A DNA stretch of 64,000 nt from Streptomyces asoensis (GTDB taxonomy: Bacteria; Actinomycetota; Actinomycetes; Streptomycetales; Streptomycetaceae): positions 930,001-994,000 of the forward strand of contig NZ_BNEB01000002.1 of NCBI RefSeq assembly GCF_016860545.1, in the 5' to 3' direction. Every line of letters begins with the position of its first letter. Positions within the stretch are counted from its first letter, which is position 1. A model generated the notes under the pieces. That model was not told the origin of the DNA. It did not search any database and saw only the letters and a list, made by a program, of their open reading frames with translations. This document shows positions 42,938 through 52,981 of the stretch, piece by piece. The position numbers were made by a program, and so were the translations under genes.

Positions 42938-44202
42938 CGAGACGAGTGGCGGTCACCGGCATAGGCATCGTCGCCCCGGGCGGCATAGGCGTACCGGCGT
43001 TCTGGAGCCTTCTGGCGGCCGGACGCACGGCGACGCGTGCCATCACGTTCTTCGACCCGGCCGGTCTGCGCTCACGGATCGCCGCCGAGTGCGACTTCGA
43101 CCCGGCGGCCCACGGGCTGGACGCGCGCGACGTCGAACGCTGCGACCGCTACATCCAGTTCGCCCTGGTCGCGGGCGACGAGGCGGTACGGGACGCCGGT
43201 CTCGACCTGGCCGCCGAGAATCCCTGGCGGGTCGGCGTCTCCCTGGGCACGGCGGTCGGCGGCACCACCCGGCTGGAGAAGGACTACGTCCTGGTCAGCA
43301 ATCGCGGTCAGCGCTGGGACGTCGACCACCGCGAGGCGGCGCCGGACCTGCACCGCGCGTTCACGCCCAGCACCCTCGCGTCCACGGTGGCGGAGCGGTT
43401 CGGGGCGCGCGGCCCGGTGCAGACCGTCTCCACGGGCTGCACCTCCGGGCTCGACGCCGTCGGATACGCCTTCCACACCGTGGAGGAGGGCCGGGCCGAC
43501 ATCTGCATCGCCGGCGCCTCGGACTCGCCGATCTCCCCGATCACCATGGCGTGCTTCGACGCGATCAAGGCCACCTCGCCGAACAACGACGACCCGGCCC
43601 ACGCCTCACGTCCCTTCGACGCCGACCGTGACGGGTTCGTCATGGGCGAGGGCGGCGCCGTGCTCGTACTGGAGGAGCTGGAGCACGCGAGGGCCCGCGG
43701 CGCCCACGTCTACTGCGAGCTCGGCGGGTACGCCACGTTCGGCAACGCGTACCACATGACCGGCCTGACCAGCGAGGGACTGGAGATGGCCCGGGCCATC
43801 GAGGACGCCCTCGACCACGCCCGGATCGACGCAGGCTCGATCGACTACGTCAACGCGCACGGGTCGGGCACCAAGCAGAACGACCGTCACGAGACCGCCG
43901 CGGTGAAGCGGGTCCTGGGCCCGCACGCCTACGACACCCCCATGAGCTCCATCAAGTCGATGGTGGGTCACTCCCTCGGCGCGATCGGAGCGATCGAACT
44001 CGTCGCCTGCGTACTGGCCCTGGCCAACCAGGTGGTACCGCCGACCGCGAACTACGAGACCCCCGACCCCGAGTGCGACCTGGACTACGTCCCGCGCGTG
44101 GCCCGCGAGCGCAAGCTCTCCAGCGTCCTTTCGGTGGGCAGCGGGTTCGGCGGCTTCCAGTCCGCGGTGGTCATGAACCGGCCGAGGGAGAAGACACGAT
44201 GA
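42934..44202 (+). CDS. whiE-ORFIII: Type II PKS ketosynthase alpha (WhiE ORFIII-like)
   Basis: 422 residues. The catalytic triad aligns with actinorhodin KS: Cys169 in [11 protein letters not shown], His309 in [14 protein letters not shown] and His346 in VGHSLGA, with Lys341 preceding. It condenses malonyl units on the ACP together with the chain-length factor. The start ATG overlaps the cupin stop and the stop overlaps the KS-beta start, so these proteins are made in stoichiometric coupling. The gene order and the cupin and SchA/CurD neighbours place it in the spore-pigment rather than an antibiotic class. Confidence 0.96.
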   Translation: MTRRVAVTGIGIVAPGGIGVPAFWSLLAAGRTATRAITFFDPAGLRSRIAAECDFDPAAHGLDARDVERCDRYIQFALVAGDEAVRDAGLDLAAENPWRVGVSLGTAVGGTTRLEKDYVLVSNRGQRWDVDHREAAPDLHRAFTPSTLASTVAERFGARGPVQTVSTGCTSGLDAVGYAFHTVEEGRADICIAGASDSPISPITMACFDAIKATSPNNDDPAHASRPFDADRDGFVMGEGGAVLVLEELEHARARGAHVYCELGGYATFGNAYHMTGLTSEGLEMARAIEDALDHARIDAGSIDYVNAHGSGTKQNDRHETAAVKRVLGPHAYDTPMSSIKSMVGHSLGAIGAIELVACVLALANQVVPPTANYETPDPECDLDYVPRVARERKLSSVLSVGSGFGGFQSAVVMNRPREKTR

Positions 44203-45449
44203 GCGAACCCCATGCTCGGCGCGCGGCGGTCACGGGAATCGGTGTGGTCGCGCCCAACGGAGCCAGTACCGAGACGTTCTGGAAGTCCACCCGGGAGGGC
44301 ATCAGCGTCCTCGACCGGGTGACCCGCGAGGGCTGTGAGGAGCTGCCGCTGCGGGTGGCGGGCCAGGTGCGCGACTTCGACCCGTCGGCCGCGATCGAGG
44401 AGCGCTTCCTGGTCCAGACCGACCGGTTCACGCACTTCGCGATGGCCGCGGCCGACCTCGCGCTGGACGACGCCCAGCTGCACCGGCCCGAGACCGACGC
44501 CGCGCCGTTCTCCGTGGGCGTGGTCACCGCGGCGGGCTCCGGCGGCGGCGAGTTCGGACAGCGCGAGCTCCAGCAGCTGTGGGGCAAGGGCAGCCGGTTC
44601 GTCGGCCCGTACCAGTCCATCGCCTGGTTCTACGCCGCCAGCACCGGCCAGATCTCCATCCGCCGCGGCTTCAAGGGACCCTGCTCGGTCGTCGCCGCCG
44701 ACGAGGCCGGCGGTCTGGACGCCCTCGCGCACGCGGCGCGGGCCGTGCGGCGCGGCACCGACGTGATCGTGGCCGGGGCGACCGAGGCCCCGATCGCGCC
44801 GTACTCGGTGGTGTGCCAGCTCGGCTACGACGAGCTGAGCACGGTCGACGACCCGACCCGCGCCTACCGTCCGTTCACCACCGCCGCCTGCGGGTTCGTG
44901 CCCGCCGAGGGCGGCGCCATGGCGGTGGTGGAGGCGGAGTCCACAGCCCGGGCGCGTGGCGCGCGGGTGCGGGCCCGGCTGGCCGGACACGCGGCGACCT
45001 TCACCGGGGCCTCCCGCTGGGAGGAGTCGAGGCAAGGGCTCGCCGAGGCCGTACGCGGAGCCCTCGCGGAGGCCGGCTGCGCCCCGGAGGAGATCGACGT
45101 GGTCTTCGCCGACGCCCTCGGGGTCCCGGAGGCAGACCGGGCCGAGGCGCTGGCGATCACCGACGCCCTCGGCGCCCACGGCAGGCGGGTGCCCGTCACC
45201 GCGCCGAAGACCGGGATCGGCCGCGGCTACTGCGCGGCGCCCCTGATGGACGTGGCGGCGGCGGTGCTCACGATGGAGCACGGCGTGATCCCGCCCACCC
45301 CGAACGTGTTCGACATCTGCCACGACCTCGATCTCGTGACCGGCCGGGCCCGTACCGCCGAGGTGCGCACGGCACTGGTCCTGAGCCGGGGACTCATGGG
45401 GTCGAACGCGGCGCTGGTGCTGCGGCACGGCGCCACCGACGCCTCGTGA
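44199..45449 (+). CDS. whiE-ORFIV: Type II PKS chain-length factor / KS-beta (WhiE ORFIV-like)
   Basis: 416 residues, partner of KS-alpha. The position equal to KS Cys169 is Glu169 ([13 protein letters not shown]), so it has no condensing activity. Many antibiotic CLFs have Gln there. It sets the polyketide length; WhiE-type factors make very long chains (24 carbons in S. coelicolor by published work). It overlaps KS-alpha by 4 bases; the ACP gene follows after 36 bases. Confidence 0.95.
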   Translation: MSEPHARRAAVTGIGVVAPNGASTETFWKSTREGISVLDRVTREGCEELPLRVAGQVRDFDPSAAIEERFLVQTDRFTHFAMAAADLALDDAQLHRPETDAAPFSVGVVTAAGSGGGEFGQRELQQLWGKGSRFVGPYQSIAWFYAASTGQISIRRGFKGPCSVVAADEAGGLDALAHAARAVRRGTDVIVAGATEAPIAPYSVVCQLGYDELSTVDDPTRAYRPFTTAACGFVPAEGGAMAVVEAESTARARGARVRARLAGHAATFTGASRWEESRQGLAEAVRGALAEAGCAPEEIDVVFADALGVPEADRAEALAITDALGAHGRRVPVTAPKTGIGRGYCAAPLMDVAAAVLTMEHGVIPPTPNVFDICHDLDLVTGRARTAEVRTALVLSRGLMGSNAALVLRHGATDAS

Positions 45450-45485
45450 CGAGGTGTCACGGAGCAGCAGAGGAAGGGAACGGCA

Positions 45486-46224
<739 letters not shown>

Positions 46225-46244
46225 CCCGGACGGAGGACAACCCC

Positions 46245-46577
46245 ATGCACCAGGCACTGATCGTCGCCCGGATGGCCCCGGGATCGGCCCCCGACATCGC
46301 CAAGGTGTTCGAGGAGTCCGACCGGGGGGAGCTGCCGCGGCTCGTCGGGGTGCACCGGCGCAGCCTCTTCCAGTTCGGCGACGTCTACATGCACCTGATC
46401 GAGTCCGAGCGCGATCCGGGACCCGCCATCGCCAAGGTCGTCGGGCACCCCGAGTTCCGTGACGTCAGCGAGCGGCTGGCCTCCTACGTCAGCGCGTACG
46501 ACCCCGAGACCTGGCGTTCCCCGAAGGACGCCATGGCGCAGCGCTTCTACCTCTGGGAGCGCGAGCCGGCCGGCTGA
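46245..46577 (+). CDS. whiE-ORFVII: TcmI-family polyketide cyclase (WhiE ORFVII-like)
   Basis: 110 residues with the ferredoxin-like TcmI fold: MHQALIVARMAPGSAPDIAKVF, GVHRRSLFQFGDVYMHLIES (the conserved H-RRS-LF-F-Y-HL pattern) and a C-terminal PKDAMAQRFYLWE. It catalyses later ring closure. Last gene of the operon; a 19-bp terminator stem follows 14 bases after the stop. Confidence 0.95.
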   Translation: MHQALIVARMAPGSAPDIAKVFEESDRGELPRLVGVHRRSLFQFGDVYMHLIESERDPGPAIAKVVGHPEFRDVSERLASYVSAYDPETWRSPKDAMAQRFYLWEREPAG

Positions 46578-46591
46578 CCGCAGCCTGCCCT

Positions 46592-46638
46592 CACCGGTCG
46601 CCGGACCCGCCACGCTGCGGGCCCGGCGACCGGTGTTT
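46592..46638 (+). terminator. Strong terminator of the spore-pigment operon
   Basis: A 19-bp stem with one G-T/A-C type mismatch (46592-46610 against 46617-46635), a 6-base loop CACGCT and a following TTT. It also faces the convergent methyltransferase-fold gene. Confidence 0.88.
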
Positions 46639-46677
46639 CGGGGGGAAGAGCTCTCGGTGATCCGGGTCGGGTCCGGA

Positions 46678-47706
46678 TCAGCCGTCCACGTGGCAGTCGA
46701 ACGCGTGCAGGTACGGGTTGACGGGACTGATGTCGTCGATGACCAGGCCGGCCTCGGTCAGCCGGTCCACCATGCTGCGGGTGGTGTGCTTGGCCCCGCC
46801 GACGTTGAGGAGCAGCAGCAGGTCCATCGCGGTGCTGAACCGCATCGAGGGGGTGTCGTCGACGAGGTTCTCGATGACCACGACCCGGGTGCCCGGGCCG
46901 CCCGCCTCGCGGACGTTGCGCAGCGTGCGGGCGGTGCTCTCGTCGTCCCACTCCAGGATGTTCTTGATGACGTAGACGTCGGCCTTCACCGGGACGGCCG
47001 TGCGGACGTCGCCGGGCACCACGCGCGCGCGGCCGGCGAGGTCGCCGCCCGGGAGCAGGCGCGGCACCGCGTTCTCCACGACCCGGGGCAGGTCGAGCAG
47101 CGTGCCGCGCATCGCGGGGTACTTGTCCAGCAGGCTGGCCACCACGTGCCCCTGGCCGCCGCCGATGTCCGCGACCGAGGCGCTCCCCGACAGGTCGAGG
47201 AACTCCGCGACGTCGCGTGCCGACTGCACGCTGGAGGTGGTCATGGCGCGGTTGAAGACGTCGGCCGACTCCGGGGCGTCCTCGTTGAGGTAGGGGAAGA
47301 ACTCCTTGCCGTAGAGGCCTTCCACCACGTTGCCGCCGGTGCGCACCGCCTCGTCGAGCAGCGGCCAGGCGTCCCAGGTCCACGGCTCGGTGCACCACAG
47401 GGTGATGGCCCGCAGGCTGTTGGGGTCGTCCTCGCGCAGCAGCCGGGAGACGTCGGTGTGCTCGAACGTTCCGTCCGGGCACTCGGTGAAGACGCCGTAG
47501 CAGGACAGGGCCCGCATCAGGCGCCGCAGCGGGCGCGGTTCGGTCTTCACCGCGGCCGCGATGTCCTCCACCGGCATGGGGGCGTCGCCGAGGGCGTCGG
47601 CGACGCCCAGCCGGGCGGCGGCGCGCAGGGCGGCGGCGCAGGCCGCCCCGAAGGCGAGTTCACGCAGCCGCATGGACGGCGGAGGGGCGGACTGGGCGGT
47701 CGTCAT
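46678..47706 (-). CDS. O-methyltransferase-fold protein lacking the usual catalytic His
   Basis: 342 residues from ATG 47706 (AGGAAG site). An N-terminal dimerisation/winged-helix domain (~1-110) precedes a SAM-binding Rossmann domain (ASVADIGGGQGHVVASLL, LLDLPRVVENAVPRL). The family's catalytic stretch is normally NILHDWDDE; here it reads KNILEWDDE, so the His is gone and one residue is deleted. Family members without methyl transfer are known (RdmB is a hydroxylase using SAM as a structural cofactor). Convergent with the pigment operon and possibly a pigment-tailoring enzyme. Confidence 0.88.
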   Translation of the reverse strand: MTTAQSAPPPSMRLRELAFGAACAAALRAAARLGVADALGDAPMPVEDIAAAVKTEPRPLRRLMRALSCYGVFTECPDGTFEHTDVSRLLREDDPNSLRAITLWCTEPWTWDAWPLLDEAVRTGGNVVEGLYGKEFFPYLNEDAPESADVFNRAMTTSSVQSARDVAEFLDLSGSASVADIGGGQGHVVASLLDKYPAMRGTLLDLPRVVENAVPRLLPGGDLAGRARVVPGDVRTAVPVKADVYVIKNILEWDDESTARTLRNVREAGGPGTRVVVIENLVDDTPSMRFSTAMDLLLLLNVGGAKHTTRSMVDRLTEAGLVIDDISPVNPYLHAFDCHVDG

Positions 47707-47741
47707 GGGCCGTCTTCCTTCCTTCTCTGGGTTCCGGGTGT

Positions 47742-48923
47742 TCAGCACAGGCCCGCGGGCTTCGACGACCGGCAGTCGTTGCCCTCGAAGGCGTTGCCCT
47801 TGCCGGTGTCCGTGTTGACCAGGTCGGCGGGGGAGTTGTCGCGCAGCAGGTTGTCGCTGATCCGGTTCCGGTCGCTGGTCGTGCCGACGAAGCTCTTGAA
47901 CAGCACGATGCCGCCGGACAGCGGGGACTTGCCGGCGTTGTCCTTGATCACGTTCCGGGTGATCACGCTGTCCTCGGCGCCGGTCAGGACGATGCCGGAC
48001 CCCTGGAGGGCGTCCAGCCGGGCCGTCTTCGGGCAGGACTTGTTGTTGTGCTCGATGCGGTTCTCGGTCACGGTCACGAAACCGGCCTTCGGCTTGTTCT
48101 CGTCGCCGACGACGAACACCGCGGCGCAGTTGTCCGTCAGGAGGTTGTCCGCGACGGTGAGGTTGCGCAGCCTGCGCACGGTGACGCCGATCCGGTTGCC
48201 CGTCAGCCGGTTGTGCTCGACCACCGTGCCGTCGGTGTCGGTGGCGCCCATCTCCTCCTTGACCGAGTTGGCGAGGAAGAGCCCCGCGTCACCGTTGTCG
48301 CGGGCGGTGTTGTCGCGGAACTCGCCGTGGAGGGAGCGTTCCGTGGCGATGCCCCACACGCCGTTCTTCACCGCGGTGACCCTGCGCACGGTCAGCCCGT
48401 CGGCGTCCGTGGCGTAGACGCCGTTCTTGGTGAAGCCGGTGACCGTCAGGGACGCGAGGGTGACGCCGTCGACGTTGTGGTCCTTCGTGCCCGTGACGCA
48501 GATGCCGTTGCCGCTCGCGGCACAACTGCTCGCGGACCTGGCGGGCTTGGGAGCCTTGGCGGGCTTGGCGGGCTTGGCGGGCTTGGCCGGCTTGGAGGGC
48601 TTCGCCGGTTTGGGGGCGGGCTTCGCGGTGCCGGTCCCGGCGGCCGGGGCGGTGGTGGCGGTGCCTGCCGCGGGCCGGAGCACCGTGCCGCGGCCCATGC
48701 CGCGCAGGGTGAGTCCGGGCGTGCTGATGTCGACGCTCTGGCGGTACGTGCCGGCCGCCACCAGGACGGTGTCGCCCGGCCGCGCGGCGTCCACCGCCTT
48801 CTGGATCGACTCGCCGGGGTGGACGATGTGGACCCGGTGTCCGGCGTCCGGCGCGGCGGCGCCGAGTCCCGTCCCGAGGAGCGCGGCCGTGCAGGCCAGA
48901 TACGCGATATGGCATTTCTTCAT
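47742..48923 (-). CDS. Secreted right-handed beta-helix (NosD-like) protein with PAK repeats
   Basis: 393 residues from ATG 48923 (MKKCHIAYLACTAALLG). Signal peptide ~1-25; then VHPGESIQKAVDAARPGDTV, a typical start of a pectate-lyase-type beta-helix. Residues ~90-130 are a low-complexity Pro-Ala-Lys tract (three-to-five-residue PAKP repeats, DNA 48546-48604). The rest is parallel beta-helix repeats (GVYATDADGLTVRRV, NRLTGNRIGV, NRIEHNNK) with paired Cys. It probably binds or cleaves a polysaccharide; the catalytic residues are not identifiable. It ends 35 bases before the methyltransferase-fold gene begins, same strand. Confidence 0.88.
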   Translation of the reverse strand: MKKCHIAYLACTAALLGTGLGAAAPDAGHRVHIVHPGESIQKAVDAARPGDTVLVAAGTYRQSVDISTPGLTLRGMGRGTVLRPAAGTATTAPAAGTGTAKPAPKPAKPSKPAKPAKPAKPAKAPKPARSASSCAASGNGICVTGTKDHNVDGVTLASLTVTGFTKNGVYATDADGLTVRRVTAVKNGVWGIATERSLHGEFRDNTARDNGDAGLFLANSVKEEMGATDTDGTVVEHNRLTGNRIGVTVRRLRNLTVADNLLTDNCAAVFVVGDENKPKAGFVTVTENRIEHNNKSCPKTARLDALQGSGIVLTGAEDSVITRNVIKDNAGKSPLSGGIVLFKSFVGTTSDRNRISDNLLRDNSPADLVNTDTGKGNAFEGNDCRSSKPAGLC

Positions 48924-48930
48924 ATTGTGC

Positions 48931-48943
48931 ACGGTATGACCGT
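48931..48943. promoter_or_regulatory. Short palindrome upstream of the beta-helix gene
   Basis: ACGGT-ATG-ACCGT, a perfect 5-3-5 inverted repeat 8 bases upstream of the ATG at 48923. It may be an operator or part of the leader; nothing else supports it. Confidence 0.3.
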
Positions 48944-48974
48944 ATGGTTCGGTAACCGCCGGGATAGGCCGTCC

Positions 48975-49029
48975 GGCGGCGTGTCCCGGGCCGGCCGCGT
49001 GCCGCACCGGTCGGCGCGGACACGCCGCC
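48975..49029 (-). terminator. Probable terminator of the CvnA-like kinase gene
   Basis: A 12-bp perfect inverted repeat (GGCGGCGTGTCC / GGACACGCCGCC) separated by 31 bases that can pair further, starting 7 bases after the kinase stop at 49036. Confidence 0.5.
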
Positions 49030-49035
49030 GCGGCG

Positions 49036-51336
49036 TCAGCCGGTACGGGGACGGCGGTCGCGCCGGGGCGCCCGCCGGGACGTCCTGCGCGCGCGGCCGG
49101 ACGCGGGCGAGGCGGCCGGTGATTTTTCGTCGGCCGGCCGCTTCCCCGCCGCCGGTGACTCCTGGTCGCCCGGCCGCTTCCCCGCCGGCTCGTCCTGCCA
49201 TGCCTCGTACCCCGAGAAGGCGTCCCCCGGGTCCTCGCCGCCCGACAGGGCGGCCGCGAACCGGGGCCCGGGGACGGTCCTGAGCAGGGCCAGCGCCAGG
49301 GTGTCGGAGTCGGGCAGCGCGTTCTCCGGGGGCCGGACCACCGAAGCGGGCAGCATGACGAGGGAGATGGTGCCGGACTCCTCGCCCGAGGGCCGCAGCC
49401 GGACGTTTATGCCGTGCCGGTCGGCGAGCCGGCCCACCACGAACAGCCCCATGTGCTGGGCGATCTCGACGTCCACCGTCGGCGGATCGGCGAGCTTGCC
49501 GTTGATCTTCGCGAAGTCCTCGGGCTCCAGGCCGATGCCCTCGTCGTGGATCTCGACCATGATCTGGCCGTCGGGGAGCCGCTCGGCGCTCACCCGCACC
49601 TGCGAGTGCGGCGACGAGAACACGGTCGCGTTCTCCAGCAGTTCCGCGAGCAGGTGCACGAGGTCGGGCACGACGGAGCCCTCGATCCGCGCCTCGGGCA
49701 GACCGGCCGGCCGGATGCGTTCGTACTGCTCCACCTCCGAGGAGGCGGCACGGACGACGTCCACCAGCGGCAGCGGCTGGTCCCACTGCTGGGCGGGCTT
49801 CTCGCCGCCGAGCACCAGGAGGTTCTCGCCGTTGCGGCGGACCCGGGTGGCGAGGTGGTCCAGCCGGAAGAGGTTCTCCAGCTGCTCGGGGTCGGTCTCG
49901 TTGTCCTCCAGGCTGGTGATCAGGGCCAGCTGCCGTTCGATCAGGGACTGCCCGCGGTGCGAGAGGTTGATGAAGACGGTGTTCAGGTTGCCGCGCAGCC
50001 GCGCCTGCTCGCCGGCCAGCCGGACGGCCTCGCGGTGGACGAGGTCGAAGGCCCGGGCGACCTCGCCGATCTCGTCGGTGGTGTCGATCGGGATCGGCGC
50101 GACCCGGGTGTCCACCTCGCCCGGGTCGGTCCGGGACATCTGGTCGATGAGCTCGGGCAGCCTGCGGCCCGCGATCTCGATGGCGGCGGCGCTGAGCCGG
50201 CGCATCCCGGTGCTCATCGTCCGGGCGAACCAGGAGGCCAGCAGGAAGGCCACGAGTGCCGAGGCCAGGACGAGTGCCGCGTTCACGACGGCGTCCCGGC
50301 GTGCCCGGTCGGCGATGTCGTGGGCGTTGCCGAGCGCGGTGTCGGTGAGGTCCACCTGGATACCCCGGTAGGCGTCGAAGCCCAGGGTGGAGGCGGCGAA
50401 GAAGGACTCGGGGGTGATGCCCCGCGCGGCGAGTTCCGCGACCGGTGTGCCGTCGCCGATCGCGGTGATCATCTCCTCCATGCCGGGCGGGGCGGTGAAC
50501 GTGCGTCCCGCCGCCTCGGCCTGCGCCTCGGCCTGCGCGCTCTGCTGCCTGCCCCGCTCCTCGGCGGCGGCCAGTGCCTGCCGCAGCCTGGTCATGTCCT
50601 CGGTGGTGCCGGCGCCCGCGTACTCCTGGAGTCCCACCTTCTCCAGGTAGGCGTACGAGCGGAAGGAGGCGAGCTGGGCGGCCAGCTCGCCGGGAGCCAG
50701 CCGGTCGCGGTCCTCCACGAGCAGATGCGTGCCGATGGACCGGATCAGCGACTCGGCCGCCTGCGTCAGGGACACCGCGTAGAGCGTGCGGCCGAAGCTC
50801 GCCTGGTTGCTGCTGCCGAAGCCCAGTTCGTTGGAGAGCTCCATCAGGGGGTGCTGGACCGTGTGGTAGCTCTCCTCCGTGCTCACCCCGGTCATCCGGG
50901 AGGTGAAGGCGTTGGCCCGTACGGCGGCGAGCTGTGCCTCGCCCGCCCGGACCAGCTGGACGCGCCGCAGCAGGCCGCTGGTCTGCGGCATACGGGCGAC
51001 CGCCGCGTCGAACACCCGGGCGTCCGCGTCGGTGACGGCCCGGGCCCGGGCGACCGTGTCCGACCCCTTGGCGTCCGTCAGCAGGGGGACGACCGACAGG
51101 TCGCGCTCGTTGATCGCGTCGCTCGCGTACTTGTTCGCCGCCCGGACCAGTTCGGCGACGCGGACCGCGTCGTCGGCGTCCTGCCAGACGTCGACCGAGC
51201 GTTTCACCCGCAGGCCGCCGAGCACGAGGGCGACGAGCACGGGGATCAGCAGGACGGCCCGGAGCCGTCTGGCCACCGGCCAGTTGCCGGTGAGGGGCGT
51301 TCTTCGTCTCTCGACCGCGGTGGAGTTGTTCGGCAC
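49036..51336 (-). CDS. CvnA-like sensor kinase with nitrate/nitrite-sensing-type domain
   Basis: 766 residues if read from GTG 51336 (VPNNSTAVERRR); a GTG at 51435 is also possible. Membrane helix (~20-40), an extracytoplasmic four-helix NIT-like domain (~45-310), a second helix (~320-345), HAMP (~345-420), a coiled dimerisation segment (FINLSHRGQSLIERQLALI) and HATPase_c (LVHLLAELLENATVFSSP, EIHDEGIGLEPED, GLFVVGRLADRHG). This is the build of the first protein of Streptomyces conservons. The usual cvnB, cvnC and cvnD genes do not follow. Basic, Ala/Pro-rich C terminus. The His of a classical H-box is not obvious. Confidence 0.88.
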   Translation of the reverse strand: MPNNSTAVERRRTPLTGNWPVARRLRAVLLIPVLVALVLGGLRVKRSVDVWQDADDAVRVAELVRAANKYASDAINERDLSVVPLLTDAKGSDTVARARAVTDADARVFDAAVARMPQTSGLLRRVQLVRAGEAQLAAVRANAFTSRMTGVSTEESYHTVQHPLMELSNELGFGSSNQASFGRTLYAVSLTQAAESLIRSIGTHLLVEDRDRLAPGELAAQLASFRSYAYLEKVGLQEYAGAGTTEDMTRLRQALAAAEERGRQQSAQAEAQAEAAGRTFTAPPGMEEMITAIGDGTPVAELAARGITPESFFAASTLGFDAYRGIQVDLTDTALGNAHDIADRARRDAVVNAALVLASALVAFLLASWFARTMSTGMRRLSAAAIEIAGRRLPELIDQMSRTDPGEVDTRVAPIPIDTTDEIGEVARAFDLVHREAVRLAGEQARLRGNLNTVFINLSHRGQSLIERQLALITSLEDNETDPEQLENLFRLDHLATRVRRNGENLLVLGGEKPAQQWDQPLPLVDVVRAASSEVEQYERIRPAGLPEARIEGSVVPDLVHLLAELLENATVFSSPHSQVRVSAERLPDGQIMVEIHDEGIGLEPEDFAKINGKLADPPTVDVEIAQHMGLFVVGRLADRHGINVRLRPSGEESGTISLVMLPASVVRPPENALPDSDTLALALLRTVPGPRFAAALSGGEDPGDAFSGYEAWQDEPAGKRPGDQESPAAGKRPADEKSPAASPASGRARRTSRRAPRRDRRPRTG

Positions 51337-51457
51337 TGTCGACCTATCGCCTCTGGAGCGCCTCGCGCGTGAGCGCCCGTACCCCTCACTACGCGGCGCC
51401 GGTGCCAAGGCGTTCAAAAGTGGTGCAACTTTCACCTAAGTGGGTCGGGTTTCCCCG

Positions 51458-52669
51458 TCAGGCCCGTCCGTGCACCTCGTGGGAGCGCCGGGACAGCGAG
51501 TCGATGACGACCGCGGCGAAGAGCACCCCGCCGGTGATGATGAACTGCACGGCCGGGGGAGTGTCCGTGATCGCCATGCCCGAGGCGATCGACTGGATGA
51601 CCAGCATGCCGAGCACCGCCGACCAGGTCGTGCCACGCCCGCCGAACAGGCTCGTGCCGCCGATGACGGCCGCCGCGATGGCGTTGACCAGCAGCACGCC
51701 GGACCCCGAGCTCTGGCTCACCGAGGTGATGCGCGAGGCCAGGAACAGGCCTCCGACGGCGGCCATCGTGCCCGAGGCCGCGAGCACCGCCGTCTGCACC
51801 CACGTCACGCCGAGACTGGCGCGCCGGGCCGCCTCGACGCTGCCGCCGAGCGCGTAGACCTGCCGTCCGTAGCGGGTGCGGCGCAGCAGGAGGTCGAGGC
51901 CGGCCACCACCACGAGGAAGATCAGCAGGGCGAGCGGCAGGCCCTGGAACCGGTTGAGGAGATAGGCGGCGCCGAACGCGATCACCGCGAGCGACCCGGA
52001 GCGCACGGCGATGGCCCGCAGCGAACGGTGCGGCATGCCGATGGCTCTTCGCCGTCTGCGGTCGTGGTCGCTGACGAGGAACACCGCCCCCGCGGCGACC
52101 GCCGCCAGGGCGTAGGCCACCGCGTCGTCGGTGAAGTAGTAGCTCGTCAGCTTGGCGACCAGGCCGTCCTCGTCGAGGTTGAGGGTGCCGCTGTCGCCGA
52201 GCACGGCCAGCATGAGGCCGTTCCAGGTGAGCAGCCCGGCGAGGGTGATCACGAACGCCGGTACCCGGGTGCGCGCGATGGAGTAGCCCTGGACGGTCCC
52301 CGCCGCGGTGCCCGCCAGGACCGCGATGACGAGCGCCAGCCATTCCGGCACCCCGTGGTTGACGTTCAGCACGGCGAAGACGGCCGCGGCGAGGCCGCTG
52401 ATCGAGCCGACGGACAGATCGAGCTCGCCGAGCAGCAGGACGAAGACGATGCCGACGGCGATCATCCCCGTGCCCACGATGTCCACGCTGAGGTTGGACA
52501 GGTTGCGGGGCGAGAGGTAGTTCGGGTTGAGGGACTGGAAGGTGATCCAGACGACCGCCAGGACCAGGACGACGGGAAGCGAACCCAGCTCGCCCGCGCT
52601 CATCCGGTGCCGCAGGGCCGTCGACGCGCTCCGCACGGCACGGGTGGCAGCCCGCGCGCCGGTCACCAC
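51458..52669 (-). CDS. XylH-like sugar ABC transporter permease
   Basis: 403 residues from GTG 52669 (GGGAG site). BPD_transp_2 family with about ten helices; LLLGELDLSVGSISGLAAAVFAVL and GVLLVNAIAAAVIGGTSLFGGRGT are the family signatures of xylose/ribose permeases. It should pair with a XylF-like binding protein, which is upstream at 52982, and a duplicated-ATPase XylG, which is absent here. Codon use looks normal and the reading frame is intact, so it is not an obvious pseudogene. Confidence 0.93.
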   Translation of the reverse strand: MVTGARAATRAVRSASTALRHRMSAGELGSLPVVLVLAVVWITFQSLNPNYLSPRNLSNLSVDIVGTGMIAVGIVFVLLLGELDLSVGSISGLAAAVFAVLNVNHGVPEWLALVIAVLAGTAAGTVQGYSIARTRVPAFVITLAGLLTWNGLMLAVLGDSGTLNLDEDGLVAKLTSYYFTDDAVAYALAAVAAGAVFLVSDHDRRRRRAIGMPHRSLRAIAVRSGSLAVIAFGAAYLLNRFQGLPLALLIFLVVVAGLDLLLRRTRYGRQVYALGGSVEAARRASLGVTWVQTAVLAASGTMAAVGGLFLASRITSVSQSSGSGVLLVNAIAAAVIGGTSLFGGRGTTWSAVLGMLVIQSIASGMAITDTPPAVQFIITGGVLFAAVVIDSLSRRSHEVHGRA

Positions 52670-52981
52670 CTCGTCTCCCGGGCGCCCGGCCCGCGGGGCG
52701 CACCGCGCACGGCGCCGGCGGCGGTCCGGACGGTCCGCTCCCGGGGCGCGGTCCCCCTGCGGCTGCCGCGGCCGTGGATCTCGGCCGGGCCGCGCCTCCT
52801 GTGCGCGGTCCGCGCCGCCGGTGAGGGGGGATCCGGCACGGAAACCATCTCCTTCCCGGGGCGTCGGGCCGTGCGGCGCGGGCCGTGCCACGAGAGCCGT
52901 GCCCAAGGTCCATGCTGCGACAGGTCGCGGCGGCGCGCAGTCGGTGCGGTGCCCGGCGGGGCCGGTCGCGGCCGGCCGGGG
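52670..52981. other. Gap where the ABC ATPase gene would normally be
   Basis: 312 bases between the binding-protein stop and the permease start. No P-loop, signature or Walker B sequence can be read on either strand, and no open frame here has a ribosome site. A full xylG would need about 1.5 kb. The DNA is GC-rich, Arg/Pro-coding in all frames and looks non-coding. Confidence 0.7.

Noticed and set aside
52670..52981. A degraded xylG ATPase gene between binding protein and permease
   Set aside because: No Walker A, signature or Walker B sequence could be read in any frame; the gap is far too short for even one ATPase domain.
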